From NCBI GenBank assembly GCA_030674185.1, contig CM060312.1:73908237-73972236 (forward strand): 64,000 bases of DNA, given 5' to 3'. Origin of the DNA: Monoplex corrugatus. Lineage: Eukaryota > Mollusca > Gastropoda > Littorinimorpha > Ranellidae. The position numbers were made by a program, and so were the translations under genes. Shown here piece after piece: positions 12,213 through 24,327 of this stretch; position 1 is the first letter of the stretch, and each line of letters opens with the position of its first letter. Under the pieces are notes generated by a model that worked only from the letters and a program-made list of their open reading frames with translations, made no database searches and was not told the DNA's origin.

Positions 12213-12474
12213 GAAGAAGAAGAAGAAGAAGAAGAGAAGAAGGAGAAGAAGGAGAAGAAGAAGAAGAAGAGAGAAGAAGAAGAAGAAGAAGAAGAAGAAG
12301 AAGAAGAAGAAGAAGAAGAAGAAGAAGAAGAAGAAGAAGAAGAAGAAGAAGAAGAAGAAGAAGAAGAAGAAGAAGAAGAAGAAGAAGAAGCAGAAGATGC
12401 AGAAGATGCAGAAGATGCAGAAGATGCAGAAGAAGAAGCAGAAGAAGAAACAGAAGAAGCAGAAGAAGAAGAAG
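11772..12474. repeat. ATT, GAAGAATGCG and (GAA)n polypurine tract
   Basis: A short ATT/AGT run (11772-11828) leads into about 645 bp of GAA triplets. The first part (11830-12120) is punctuated by a GAAGAAGAATGC-type 12-mer. From 12212 to 12390 the strand is purine only, mostly pure GAA, and the end degrades through GCAGAAGAT. It starts where the upstream retroelement ends, so it probably grew from that element's 3' tail. Long Glu/Arg/Lys frames here are not genes. Confidence 0.95.
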
Positions 12475-13004
12475 TGTATTGTATGTGAGTACGAGAGAAG
12501 GGAGATGGTGTGTCAATATTACACAGAGTATGTTGTAATGTGTATACACGTGTTGCATTAGAAGTAGATACATTGATAATGTGTTTAAAGAGAACCTATA
12601 TGCTACGTATAAAATAATGCAATGGTTCTGTGTGAGAGAAAGAGATGGTGGAGGTACAGTGTTACCTGGAACAAAACCATGTCTCTTGCAATGCTCTGAC
12701 ATCGATGTCCACCTTCCGATGACTTTTATTTTCCTGCTGTTCTTGATCGGCTGCAGTTCGTCTGAGAAGTCAGAGCACGTTACGGTAAAGGTGTAACTCC
12801 TGCAGCGCAATTTCTTGATGTTACAGACAGGTGCCCAGGCGTTATACCTATACCTACAAGTTCTTGGTGTTACAAACATATTACAGGCGCTTTCCCACAG
12901 TACAAGGCCTTGGTGTTACAAACAGGTGTACAAATGACAAAACCATAGAGTAGTGTGGATGTTTCATGCACGTTCCAAAAGAAACAGAAACAGATGAATA
13001 TTTT
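12475..13004. other. No gene seen
   Basis: Contains three loose repeats of a cttggtgttacaaacaggt-like phrase at about 12815-12930, and no coding signal. Confidence 0.45.
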
Positions 13005-13292
13005 GATTGCAGCATGAATCATTGGAAAAAAACGGACAAGCCTAACACCACAATTGCAGCATGATTCATTGGAAAAAGCTGGACAAGTCTAACATCGCAA
13101 TTGCAGCATGATTCATCGGAAAAAAGCTGGACAAGCATAACACCGCAATTGCAGCATGATTCATTGGAAAAAGCTGGACAAGCATAACACCGCAATTGCA
13201 GCATGATTCATTGGAAAAAGCTGAACAAGCCTAACACCGCAATTGCAGCATGAATCATTCGAAAAAAGCTGGACAAGCCCAACACCGCAATT
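13005..13292. repeat. 47-bp minisatellite, about 6 copies
   Basis: The unit begins gcaattgcagcatgattcat and continues ggaaaaagctggacaagc. Copies differ by few substitutions (gattcattgg versus gattcatcgg). No function is evident. Confidence 0.9.
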
Positions 13293-13376
13293 TAGATTTT
13301 ATTGTTTATCAGAAGAAAAGAACATTCCTGTGTACTCTTTGACTGTGTGTGCGTTTGTGCTTTTTAAATTGACAGT

Positions 13377-16053
13377 GATATACTCTGGTGGTAATTCACA
13401 TGAAAGAGGAGTAGGCATCATAATGGACAAAGACAAATCAAAAGCAATTAAGGGATACTGGGCAGTGTCCGACAGAGTTTTACTGGTCAAATTCGGAGGC
13501 AAACCTTTTGATATCAACATCATACAGGTGTATGCACCAACATCCGCAAGTACTCAGGAAGACATCGACAACTTCTACGAAGTTTTAGAGATGGCCAAGG
13601 TCTAATGTAAATCACAAGTTACAGTCATAATGGGAGATTTTAATGCTAAAGTGGGACAGGATAGGGTGGAGGATATAGTTGGACCTCATGGTCTTGGTAC
13701 ACAAAATTAAAGAGGGGGGAAGCTTGTAGAATGGGCACAGATGAATGAGTTCATAGTAGGAAACACCTGGTTTGAGCAGCCTAACAGAAGAAAATGGACT
13801 TGGATGAGTACAGGAGATAATACCAAAAATCAAATTGACTACATCCTGATCAACAAAAGATTTAGAAATTCTTTACTGTCAGCAAAAACACTACCAGGCG
13901 CAGACTGCAACAGTGACCACAATCCTGTAGTGGGAAGGTTTAGGCTGAAATTGAGGAAAAGGAAACAGACCAAAAGCAACATCAAACTAAACCTTGGACT
14001 CTTAAAGTCAGATGAAATGATACGTCAAAAATTTAATGTACATGTTCAAAACAAAATCAGTGATCTGGAAGACGTTGGTGACAGTGAGGAACAATGGACA
14101 AAGTTGAGAAGTTCTATAAATGAAGCTTGTGAAGAAATCCCTAAGGCAAATAGAAAAGCAAAAAAGAGTTGGATGACTAATGAAATTTTGGGCCTGATGG
14201 AGAAAAGGAGGAAGGCAAAGAGAAACGAGGAAATATACAGGAAGATAAACAAAGAAATCAGGTATAGGTGCAATGAAGCTAAGGAAGCTTGGCTGAACAC
14301 AAAATGCAAAGAGATAGAAGAACGACACAAAATGGATCCTCAGGGTATGTACAGACGAATTGAAGAAATTGTCCACAAGAAAAATACATGCACATCAACT
14401 GATTGCTTAAAATCGAAAGATGGCACGCTTATCATGGAAAAAGACAAAATATTAGACAGATGGGGAGAGTACATTAAAGACCTTTTTGAGGATGACAGAA
14501 ACGAAGAACACATCATAAAAAAGAACTTTGAAGGACCACCCATAATGAAAGACGAAGTTAGAGCAGCACTGAAAAACATGAAACCAGGAAAAGCCCCAGG
14601 ACCAGACAACATTACTACAGAGATGATTGAAGCCCTGGGGGAATTTGGAATAGAAAAAATAACAGTCCTCCCAAATGAAATTCATGACACTAGAAAAATC
14701 CCCAAAGATATGTCAAAATCAATTTTCATTGAACTTCCAAAGAAGACAGGGGCTATAGAATGCGAACTCCATCGCACAATCAGTTTGATGAGTCATGTAA
14801 CAAAAGTCCTGTTAAGAATAATCATGATGAGAACAAGGAATAGAATCAAAAGAGAAATAGCAGAAGAACAATGTGGATTTGTGGAGGGGAAAGGAACTAT
14901 TAATGCCATATACATCCTAAGAACTATCATAGAGAGGTCAATTGAGATGAATAAGGATTTGTATTTATGCTTTGTTGACTATACCAAGGCTTTCGATCGG
15001 GTACGACATGATGAATTGATCAACCAACTGGAGAGACTCAATGTCGATGGAAAAGATCTACGAATAATCAGGAATATGTCCTGGGAACAAACAGGTGCAA
15101 TGAGAATAGAAAACAATATAAGCTCTTTTCAAAACATCAAAAGAGGAGTCAGACAGGGTTGTGTTTTGTCACCAGATCTATTTTCACTGTATAGCGAAAA
15201 CATCATGAGAAACGTAGAAGAAGACCCTGGATTAAAGGTTGGAGGGAAAATGATAAACAACATTCGGTACGCAGATGACACCGTGCTAATTGCAGAAAAT
15301 GAAAGGGACCTACAAAACCTTGTGAATATACTAGAAACAGAAAGCAAAGGTAAGGGGTTGGAAATAAACAGCAGGAAGACTGAAGTCATGGTGATCAGTA
15401 AAATACATGAAATCCTCTCATGCAAAATAACAGCAAATGACACAACCTTGACACAGGTTAATAAGTTCAAATACCTGGGAACGGTCATTTCATCAGACGG
15501 CAGATGCACATCGGAAATAGCTGGCAGAATCGGCCAAGCCAAAACAGCATTCAAGAAGATGACAAGCATTCTTACCAACAAATGCCTATCAATTAACATC
15601 AGAAAGAGAGTCCTTGAATGTTATATAGAACCAATACTGTTGTACGGATGCGAGGCGTGGACAGTCAGCAAGCAAAAGCCAGAGCAGGATCGAGGCAGCC
15701 GAGATGTGGTTTCTCAGAAGAATGTTGAGAGTTCCATGGACAGCAAAGAAAACAAACGAGACAGTCTTGATGGAGGCAGACACAAGTAGATCACTCCTAA
15801 GGAAGATTAGGAAAAGACAAGCAACATTTATAGGCCATTTTATGAGGAAGGGGGATTTGGAGCACCTGGTCACAGCGGGAAAGCTGGAGGGAAAGAGAGC
15901 ACCAGGTAGACCCAGGGAGAGAATGCTGGACGGACTTGCAGGGTGGCTGGGGATGAAGAGGGTGGGGGAGATGCTGGGGGCAACGAGAGATGGAGATGGT
16001 TGGAAGTCCATGGTCGCCAACGCCATGCGGCAGGGCACCTGATGATGATGATG
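13377..16053 (+). mobile_element. RTE-A copy A4, best RT copy, with 11-bp TSD
   Basis: The 5'-truncated element begins inside the endonuclease (SGGNSHERGVGIIMDKDKSK). It contains MGDFNAKVG (about 13630), DCNSDHNPVVGRF (about 13900) and the longest intact RT stretch in the window (13741-15788). That stretch carries CFVDYTKAFDRV, RQGCVLSPDLFSLY, RYADDTVLIAEN and LLYGCEAW. Defects are TAA stops at about 13603 and 13708 and a one-base insertion near 15675 that shifts the last 115 codons (15704-16042). It ends in GATGATGATGAT. The sequence aaattgacagt flanks it at 13366-13376 and 16054-16064. Confidence 0.95.
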
Positions 16054-16065
16054 AAATTGACAGTA

Positions 16066-16186
16066 TCTATTATTTCTGTTGAATGGTCTGATGTCACTGA
16101 TGCACGCAGGCAACTTACATGGATTATGTCATGTACTTCCATTGGGTGGTCTGACGACATTGATGCAATCAGACAGCTTGAAATTA
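16066..16186. repeat. Diverged copies of the 62/63-bp CRE minisatellite
   Basis: Two units resemble 17541-18062 (ggtctgatgtcactgatgca, then ggtctgacgacattgatgc and tcagacagctt). The octamer is degraded here. Confidence 0.75.
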
Positions 16187-16189
16187 TTA

Positions 16190-16345
16190 CTATTATCATT
16201 ACCATTATTGTTACTATTATTAATATTATTATTATCATCATCATCATCATCATTATTATTATTATTATCATCATTATGTTATTATTATTATTATTATCGT
16301 AATTATTATTATTATCGTTATCACTATCCTTATCATTATCATTAT
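16190..16345. repeat. (ATT)n/(ATC)n microsatellite
   Basis: Mixed ATT, ATC and GTT triplets over about 150 bp. Confidence 0.92.
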
Positions 16346-16436
16346 TTCTTTTGTCACAATGAAAAACCCAGGCTGCTTTCCCCGTTGTGAGGGCATTGCT
16401 TGCTGCAGTGCAGCGCCAAGCTTTTTTGCTTTTTTT

Positions 16437-16872
16437 AAACCAAGACTTCAGAAATGCAAGAAGGCTAATTAACCTCCAACGGGAAGGAACCTGGGAAATC
16501 AACTTGTCTCTCCGATATTTTATGCCAGGGCACCCAGGCGAATGCATTGATCTCTACAATTTTCAAGTGCCATGGGATCTTTAGTGTGCGCAGACCGGAA
16601 GACACGAATCCAACTCGTTTTTTCTTGTTGTTGTTTTTTGTCTTTTGTTGTTGTTGTTTTGCGTTTGTTTTTTTTTTTTGTTTTTTTGTTTTTTTGTTTT
16701 TTGTTTTTTGGTTGTTTTTTTTTTTTTGGTCCCCTTCCGAAGGAATAGACGTTCCATTCGATTTTTCAGTCAAACTGAGGAGAAAAGTCGCGGCCTCGAC
16801 GGGAAACGAAGCGTGGAACGTCGAGTTTAGTTATCAGCAGGCGGACATCTGAACCATTCTGCCTGTCTTTTC
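16437..16872 (+). repeat. Dispersed repeat R3, copy 1, with T-rich insert
   Basis: Similar to the minus strand of 51964-52215: ccaagacttcagaaatgcaa, ggctaatt, acctgggaaatcaacttgtc, tgccatgggatctttagtgt, then gtttagttatcagcag and ttctgcctgtcttttccc. A GTTTTT-rich run (about 16615-16735) interrupts this copy. The gggatcttta box followed by a ggaac..gtttagttat box is the most conserved part. It codes for nothing; a non-autonomous retroposon is likely. Confidence 0.65.
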
Positions 16873-16950
16873 CCTTAATCAACCCTTTGAATCCTGCAAC
16901 CTGTCCACCAGTATCCCGTATTATCAACCATGCTAACAAAGCAAAAACTT

Positions 16951-17016
16951 AACCCTTTGGCTCCCTCACTCTATCTACCAGCTTCCTGGTGGATAGGGTG
17001 AGGGAGTCACAGGGTT
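16951..17016. repeat. Near-perfect inverted repeat (hairpin)
   Basis: Arms of about 32 bp (16951-16982 and 16985-17016) start aaccctttggctccctcact and are answered by ggtgagggagtcacagggtt, with almost no loop. Further diverged half-units follow to about 17100 (tcaaagggttaagtt). Confidence 0.75.
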
Positions 17017-17109
17017 AAGTTTAGGAAGCTGGTGGATGCACTGAGGGTGTCAAAGGGTTAAGTTTTTGTATTTGGTGGATAAGGTGCAGGAGTCAAAGGA
17101 TTAAATGAC

Positions 17110-17215
17110 TATCTGTTATCTCCCTTGAGTTGTCTGATGTCATTGATACATGCAGGTAGCTTAAATGGACTGACGTTGCTGACGTATTCAGACAGGTTTT
17201 AATGGAGTACATGTA
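17110..17215. repeat. Diverged units of the CRE minisatellite
   Basis: About 1.5 units related to 17541-18062 (gtctgatgtcattgatacat, caggtagcttaaatggac, gctgacgtattcagacagg). Confidence 0.65.
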
Positions 17216-17540
17216 TATCTTTTAAGTGGCTTATTTGGAATGACCCAAGCCATCCCATCTCAGTGCGTTCTTGTAGTATGATGTATACAGATGTAACAGA
17301 CAAAGAGTGTACTTTAATAGGTAAAAATAATGAATGTGTTTTATATATTCGTATGCTAGAATTGTAAACACCTATATCACTGTTAGGCGCAGTATAAAAG
17401 AACATTATTACTATCATCACTTCCATCGAGTGGTCGAGTGCATAGGGTTTTGCACAGGCACAAGGAGTCTGCTATGTAATCACTGGGAGATCTGGGTGGA
17501 GCAGATATGGGATCGTCCGATTGTGGTGAATTCCTCTTGG
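17216..17540. other. No gene seen
   Basis: Unique-looking AT-rich spacer inside the minisatellite region. Confidence 0.4.
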
Positions 17541-18062
17541 GAAAACTCTGAACTCCATCGAGTGGCATGGCGTCACTGATACATTCAGACAGCTTAGATA
17601 AAGCGTTATTTCCATTGGATGGTCTGACGTCATTGATACGTTCAGACAGCTTAAATGGACTGTATCTGTTATTTCCATTTAGTCTTCTGACGTCATTTAT
17701 CACTCAGACAGCTTGAATGGATTATGTCTTTGATTTCCATTGGATGGTCTGACGTCATAGATGCGTTCAGACAGCTTGGATGGACTGTATCTGTTATTTC
17801 CATTTAGTCTTCTGACGTCATTCATCACTCAGACAGATTGAAGGGAATATGTCTTTGATTTCCATTGGATGGTCTGAGGTCATAGATGCGTTCAGACAGC
17901 TTAAATGGACTGTATCTGTTATTTCCATTTAGTCTTCTGACGTCATTCATCGCGCAGACAGCTTTGATTTCCATTGGATGGTCTGACGTCATTGATGCAT
18001 TCAGACAGCTTAAATGGATTGTATCTGTTATTTCCATTTAATGTTTTGACGTCGTTGTTGTG
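17541..18062. repeat. 62/63-bp minisatellite carrying TGACGTCA octamers
   Basis: About eight tandem units alternate between a ccattggatggtctgacgtc type and a ccatttagtcttctgacgtc type, giving a 125-bp dimer period. The perfect palindrome TGACGTCA, the full CREB/ATF consensus, occurs at 17625, 17688, 17750, 17813, 17938 and 17984. One-base variants sit at 17875 and 18047. The spacing is 62 or 63 bp except for one 46-bp step. No nearby gene start was found, so any regulatory role is speculation. Confidence 0.9.
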
Positions 18063-19120
18063 CTCAGAATGTAATTCTGTACATGGAAACGTGACTCTAA
18101 ATAATCTATATACATTATACAAAACATAACAAAAACAAAACAAAACAAACAAAGCAAGACCGTTCTCCCATTATAGCCAGACACAAGAGTGACGGTAAGC
18201 AGGAATTTTACGGTGAACTTCGCAACTATTTGTTTTCTCTTCTTTTTCACACTGTTTGCTTCTGTGTAAATGTCTTCTTTTGTCATGGTGGTTGTCCTTT
18301 CATCATACTGCATAAAATGTTCACCATCTGTCTCTGCACATGTTAGATACAGTTCATCTTGTTTTTCTTACGTACACAGGATGGATACTAACACCATACA
18401 ATTAAGCACGGAGAAATGGGTCACCTTGTCTACACCTTCTTTCTACATGAAATCAGTTTGAGACCTGACCATTAATGATAACCATTTGATGCCCTAGAAG
18501 AACAGTCCAATCCATGCACACACATTAACTCCAAATCCAGACGCTTTTAAAGCACTGAACATAAAATTTTAAATCTAACGAATAAAAAGCTTTCTCAAAG
18601 TCTAGGCAAAGTAATAATTCACTTTTGTTTTACATCAAAGTTACTTAGCAAATCATTAATTAACATTGTCTTCTCTACGAGATACATGTTTGCAGCAAAC
18701 CACATCTGGTTTTCAGAAATTAAGTTTGGAAGCAATGTCCTATTAACAATACTGGCAGATCCGGTATTATATGATTGGTTAGGTGGCGAGGTTAGGTTCC
18801 AGTGTTTTTGCGTACGCGTTTGGTTTATCTGGTTTGTGCAGTTACAGGTCATAATACCTTCTTGTTGATAAGTTAAAAGTTCGCCATCTTTGAATTATTT
18901 ATTTAGAGCTCGTACCAAAAAGACTAAGCTTTTCCAAAATAATGTATAAAATTCTGCGTAAAGCCTATCTGTTTCAGGACTTTGCTCATTTTGACATTTT
19001 TTTAAACTAAGTCCTGCTTCTTCTCATTTTGCTGTTTGCTAAAAAATCTTTTTTTTTTCATTTAATAACTTTGGACAGTCTGTTATCAAAATATTAATTC
19101 CACATTCATCTTATGTTTAA
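18063..19120. other. No gene seen
   Basis: AT-rich sequence with short A-rich runs and no coding motif on either strand. Confidence 0.45.
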
Positions 19121-19413
19121 TTTCTCTCTCACTCTCTCTGTCTGTCTGTCTGTCTGTCCATCTGTCTGTCTGTCTGCTATCTTCTATCTGTGTCTTTTAT
19201 CTATCTGTCTGTCTATCTATCTATCTATCTTCTATCTATCTATCTATCTATCTATCTATCCATCTATCTATCTGTCAATCTGTCTTCTGTCTATCTATCT
19301 AATTATCTATATATTATATATATATATATATATCTGTCTGTCTATTTATCTATCTATCTATCTGTCTGTCTATCTGTCTGTCTGTCCGTCTGTCTGTGTG
19401 CCGATCTATCTAT
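19121..19413. repeat. (CTGT)n/(CTAT)n tetranucleotide microsatellite
   Basis: CTGT and CTAT tetramers with an internal (AT)n run near 19310-19332. Confidence 0.95.
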
Positions 19414-19460
19414 ATTTCATGGAATGCATTTGTCTGTTGTTTTTGTTGTTCCCATTCTCT

Positions 19461-20250
19461 TCAGGGATGGTTGATCTGAAGTGCTGCTGATGCACGTTGT
19501 AAGCTATTCAACTGTGTCTGTAATCCAATGATTGTTTCTGATATTAACACAACATGATCAGCAAGCAAAAGTATAAACAATTCGTAAACATTTCGAGTAA
19601 GGTGTGCACCATGCCTTCCATTCTTAATTACTTCAATCGCTAATTCTTTGATCAAACGAGAGAAAAGCACGAGACTGCGTATATCGCCTTGTGTTACTCC
19701 CGCTGTACAGATAATAAATGTATATTCAGTCATTTTAGCACCACATCTAACTTTAGATTTCACCATGCCATACATACTTTAATACACCGATATAATTTGC
19801 CTCTGATACCATATTTAAGCATAATAATCCAACGTTAATGTCTATTAATGAAATCAAACGCTTTCTCGAAATCTATAAATGCAACATATAACTCAAGATT
19901 ATTTAAAAAAAATTGTCTGTACCAGAGCTAAGAAAGTAAACATAATCATGGTCTACTGTTGAAGATCGTTTTAACCCAGCCTGATGGTCGCCTGTTAGGT
20001 CATATGCTTGTACCCACTCTTGTAATCTATTATTCATGATTATGTTGAACAATGTACTACTTATGTCACTAAGAGAGATTCCTCTATAGTTGTTTGGATT
20101 ATTAATATCTCCTCTTTGATAAAGTGGCAAAATAACCGATTCAGTCCAGTTCCTTGGAAACTGACCCTTATCAAAAAGAGCGTTAAACAAGTTTAAAAGA
20201 AACTGTACAACTTATTCACTTGAATTTTTACAGAATTTATCTCCAAGTAA
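19461..20250 (-). mobile_element. L2-like non-LTR element, RT part
   Basis: The minus strand reads LFNALFDKGQFPRNWTESVI and NNPNNYRGISLSDISS (20190-20040), TGDHQAGLKRSSTVDH (about 19980), then GVTQGDIRSLVLFSRLIKEL (about 19700) and ELFILLLADHVVLISETIIG (about 19560; the usual LADDVVLLSE catalytic box has D to H). Frameshifts are numerous. The upstream (EN and linker) part of what appears to be the same element is at 25469-26463, so the RTE-A copy between them (20251-25468) is an insertion into it. Confidence 0.8.
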
Positions 20251-21162
20251 AGTAACATCAAACTAAATGTTGGACTCTTAAAGACAGATAAAGCGACCCG
20301 TAAAAAAAATTAGCGTACATGTTCAAAACAAATTCAGTGCTCTGGAAGACGTTGGTGACAGTGAGGAACAATGGACAAACTTGAGAAACTCGAAATAATG
20401 ATGAAGCTTGTGAAGAAATCCCTAGAGCAGATAGAAAAGCAAAAGAGAACTGGATGACAAAAGAAATTATAGGCTTGATGGATGAAGGCAAAGGGAAAAA
20501 AGGAAAGATAGAGAAAGATAAACAAAAAAATCAGGAATAGGTGCAATGAAGCAAAGGACACTTGGCTGAAAACAAAATGCAAAGAAATAGAAGACCGACA
20601 CAAAACAGATCCTCAGGGTATGTACAGAAGAATTGAAGAAATTGCCCACAGGAATAAGACATGCACATCAACTGGTCGCTTAAAATCTAAAGATGGTACG
20701 GTTTATCATGGAGAAAGAGAAAATATAAGATAGATGGGGAGAGTACATTAAAGACCTTTTTGACGATGACAGAAACGAAGAACACATTATAAGAAAGAAC
20801 ATTGAAGGACCACCTATAATGGAAGATGAAGTTAGAGCAGCACTGAAAAATATGAAACCAGGAAAAGCTCCAGGACCAGACAATACTGTATTACTACAGA
20901 GATTATTGAAGCCCTGGAGGAATTCGGTACTGAAAAAAGAACAGTCCTCCTAAATGAAATTTATGACACCGAAAAATCCCAGAAGATATGTTAAAAAAAA
21001 ACAACAGGGGCTACAGAATGCGAACTCCATTATACAATCAGCTTGATGAGTAACAAAAATCCTATGAAGAATAATCATGATGAGGACAAGGAACAGAATC
21101 AAAAGAAAAATAGCAGAAGAACAGTGTGGATTTGTGGAAGGGAAAGGAACTACTAATGCCAT
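20251..21162 (+). mobile_element. RTE-A copy A5, first part
   Basis: The 5'-truncated copy starts in the EN-RT linker, runs through the PGKAPGPD-equivalent region and stops at GKGTTNAM, where RTE-B is inserted. Many small indels are present. Its opening 60 bases, including the frame-breaking string acccgtaaaaaaaattag, are shared with copy A6 at 27204-27262. The rest of the copy resumes at 24328. Confidence 0.9.
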
Positions 21163-24100
21163 GCATATATATATATTTAACGTTCAGCAAATTAAAATGA
21201 AACAATCAGCTATGATAATTGGATGCTGTTCATGTTCAGACAATTGCTGGGGAAACGTTGAGATGGTCAAGATCATTCGTAACATCAGCTTTCAGAGTCA
21301 GGGTTCTGCCTTGTCCACGTCGAAGGTTGACATGGTCGTTGAGGTTGGCAGATAATATGTAACCCAGGGGGGTGGGACACCTTGTCTGCATTTGAAGGCT
21401 GTGCCCGATCAATCTCAGTCGGCGTTTTCGAAGCGTCTTGCTCAAGGGTGAGAGCTTAGTCCGAGAGTAGAACGCCTTGGTTATTTTCTCTAGCCAGTAG
21501 ATGCCAAGTGCCGAGAGGATCATACGTCGATGGGAAGAGTCGATCAATTTTGAGAGAGTTTCGGTCAGAGGTATGGACACGAGACAGTAGCATATGATGC
21601 TCTCTACTGCTGCCCTGAAAAGTCTAATCTTGATATGGTCGTCGGCCTTCGAGCTGAAAATCGGCTTCGATTTGTTCATCGCTGCCCATGCTTTGGCGAA
21701 GCATTCGTCTACCACTGAACCTGGAGATGAGGTGTCGATTCCGAGGTAATTGAACTGCTCGCATGTCTGAATTGCCTCGGTGGACTGGGAAAAGATTCGA
21801 CGGGGAATGGTATCGTGGTCGACGTGCATGACTTTCGTTTAGCCGTGGCTGATTTTGAGACCAATGGCTAACGCATTCCTTTCGAGATTTTAAAGAACTC
21901 TCTCTACAGTGTCGGCCGATTCGCAGACCAGAGCGATATCGTCGGCGTAAGCCAAGGTGCTGATCTTTATTGCTGGATGTCGAGAGCTCCGTCTCTCTAT
22001 CAGGGTGAAACCGTCGTCATTGTGCAACGTATTTCGAAGGACGTGATCTAGAATAGTGATGAATAGATATGGAGACAACGTGTCACCTTGGAGGACGCCA
22101 GATGTAGTGACGAAGAGGTCTGTGTTGCCGTGATTGGTCCAAACAGAGGCTGATGTGTCGGTGTAAAGTTGCATCACGTCTGCCGTAACATCACTGGGTA
22201 CTCCGTATAGCGAAACGATTTCCGGTATAGAGCTTCGGTCGAGCGAGTCGAATACTTTCTTGAAATCAACAAAAACAATTGACGCTGTTCGTTTCGTTGT
22301 ACGGCACATGTCCAGTATGCACCTCGGAGCCATTGCTTGCTCTGAAGTCGATCTTCCCGCTCTAAAGCCACTTTGCAAGGACAGCAGTTGAGGCTCGACT
22401 ATCGATTTTATGCGCTTGAGAAGAACCTTGTTCATTAGTTATGCGAGTGCGCACGTCTTCGAAATGCCACGCTGATTGTCCAGTGACTTTGAAGCTCCTT
22501 TCTTCGGAATCGAAACAATCATGCTTTGTTTCCACTAACTTGGCACCATGTTTCCAGCATCACTGATCTTCGAGTGGTTGTTGAAAAAGTCCACGACATG
22601 GTCTTCAAGTTCTGCGAGTTTCAAAATTCGGTTAGGTATACCGTCGGGCCCTGGGGCTGTGTCGCGCTGCGTCGTCATCAGAGCTGCAGTATTTCTGCAG
22701 TCGAGAAAAGTTCTGATTGTGTGTTGTTCCGCACTACGTTGCTGTCGGTGGAACTCGTGACGATTTTTTTGTGGTCGTTCATCGCGCTGAGAATACGACT
22801 GTAGTGGTCTTTGAGTTTTGACTTCCTGTCTTCGATCGATTTAGCGGCTAAGCAGTTCAATGGTTCGGGTTTTCTCCCACAGAACCGGTTCATGACCCTC
22901 CATGCGGCTGATGGTCGACATTTGAAGGTGTGACAAGTGATTTCACTTATCATATCCTCGGCGTAGGCCGTTGCCCTGACACCATGAGTTGTCTCAAGTT
23001 CATTGAGTGCTGTCCAGAATTCGTTGCTGTTTTCACCAAATCGATCACGGTTACTTTGGACATTTCTCCTACCGGCGACGAGCATAGGGTCGTCAAGCCA
23101 GCACGAGGATCTCACAATTCTTTTCTTGAGGAGACATCTCGATGTAGAGTCGTCGACGGCTTCCGTGAAACTCATGCCCTTGAGTCTTTGATCGTTGTAA
23201 TTGCTAATGAACAGAGATCGAATTTCGGGATCGTCCAAAGCCTTCCAATCGGCAGCCGGAGGGGTTCGTTTCCTTCTGCGCCACTTTAGATTGACATCAA
23301 GTAGCAACAAGTGGTGGTCAGATACGACGATTGATGGTCGGTTGGTCACTTTGACCAGAGAGGTTCGGAAGCGGTGTGGACAGAAAATCCACTCGAGTCG
23401 CGTTACTCGGTTGTTGGGCCCATGAAACGTAGGTAGTTTTCGGAACTTCTGCCTCATGTATCCATTTGCTGCAACGAGGTCATAGTTGTTGATCCAACTC
23501 TGAAGAAATGGTGTGTTTACGTTCGGGAGCCCACATCGGTTCTTGACCCTATGACAGTCAGGTTGGAGAGTTGCACTGAAGTCACCGCAGACGTAACTGA
23601 AATCGCGAGATGGGATTGATGACATGGAGAGTGTCAATTCGTCGTAGAATTTCTCAATCTCTTCATTCGAGGAAACTGCTGTCAGGGCGTAGACACACAT
23701 CACATGAAGTTTTCTTTAGCCGATATCAAAGACGACTTTGCCAAAACGGTCGATCAGAACAGAAATTGTAGTCGATCAGCCAATTTGTCGAACGAGGAGA
23801 GAGCAAAAAGCCAACACCGCCGACACCCGGATGAGACGTGTTGTTAAGGAGTCGCCATCCTGTGGGGAGTTGGAGATCGTTAGTTTCGATTGATGGTCGA
23901 CGATGCTCCTGTATGACTAAAATATCGACTGCGAGCTTCGAGGAGAGTTGCAGCATTTCATGGACACAGTGGTTTGAATTCAGAGTATGTGCGTTGAACG
24001 ATCCAACTTTCACATTTGATTGTTGAGTGTGGAGGTTAGACAAACTTTGGTTGGCAGCCAACAGTTCAGTTTTTTTTAGTTGATTTTCAAGTGCTTTGGC

Positions 24101-24327
24101 GATTCGATGTTTACGACGCCTTTCGCGCATAGTACGTACACTTCTCTTGCCACGATGGATGGTACAACCACTTTGACCCGCACTATGAGAGGCAGGTCCA
24201 AAGGAGGTATGAACCAGAACCATGGCGGAAACGCTCACTACTCCGCCATCTTGAATCCATGGACATAACAGGGACTTACCCAGTCTTGGCGTAGTTGGTC
24301 CAGTAAGTCATGACAGCTTCACTCATC
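21163..24327 (-). mobile_element. RTE-B, nearly full-length nested insertion, 11-bp TSD
   Basis: Read on the minus strand: a first frame at 24238-23726 enters an APE endonuclease (VKVGSFNAHTLN, ILVIQEHRR). The frame then shifts to 23703-22678 (YVCGDFSATL, IVVSDHHLLLLDV). The RT is at 22435-21890 (SLQSGFRAGRSTSEQ, IVFVDFKKVFDSLDR, GVLQGDTLSPYLFITILD, LAYADDIALV) and the C-terminal part at 21829-21236 (RLRLIGHSLQMQ). Frame breaks near 23710, 22560 and 21860 make it inactive. The 3' end is an (AT)n tail at 21163-21178. The 11-bp actaatgccat at 21152-21162 recurs at 24328-24338. The GVLQGDTLSPYLF wording is typical of the RTE clade. Confidence 0.92.

Noticed and set aside
11695..12879. 394-codon Leu-rich and 212-223-codon Glu/Arg-rich frames
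   Set aside because: They are entirely produced by the GAA/TTC tract and its shoulders.
22526..23425. Plus-strand open frames across RTE-B
   Set aside because: They are antisense shadows of the RTE-B endonuclease and linker on the minus strand.
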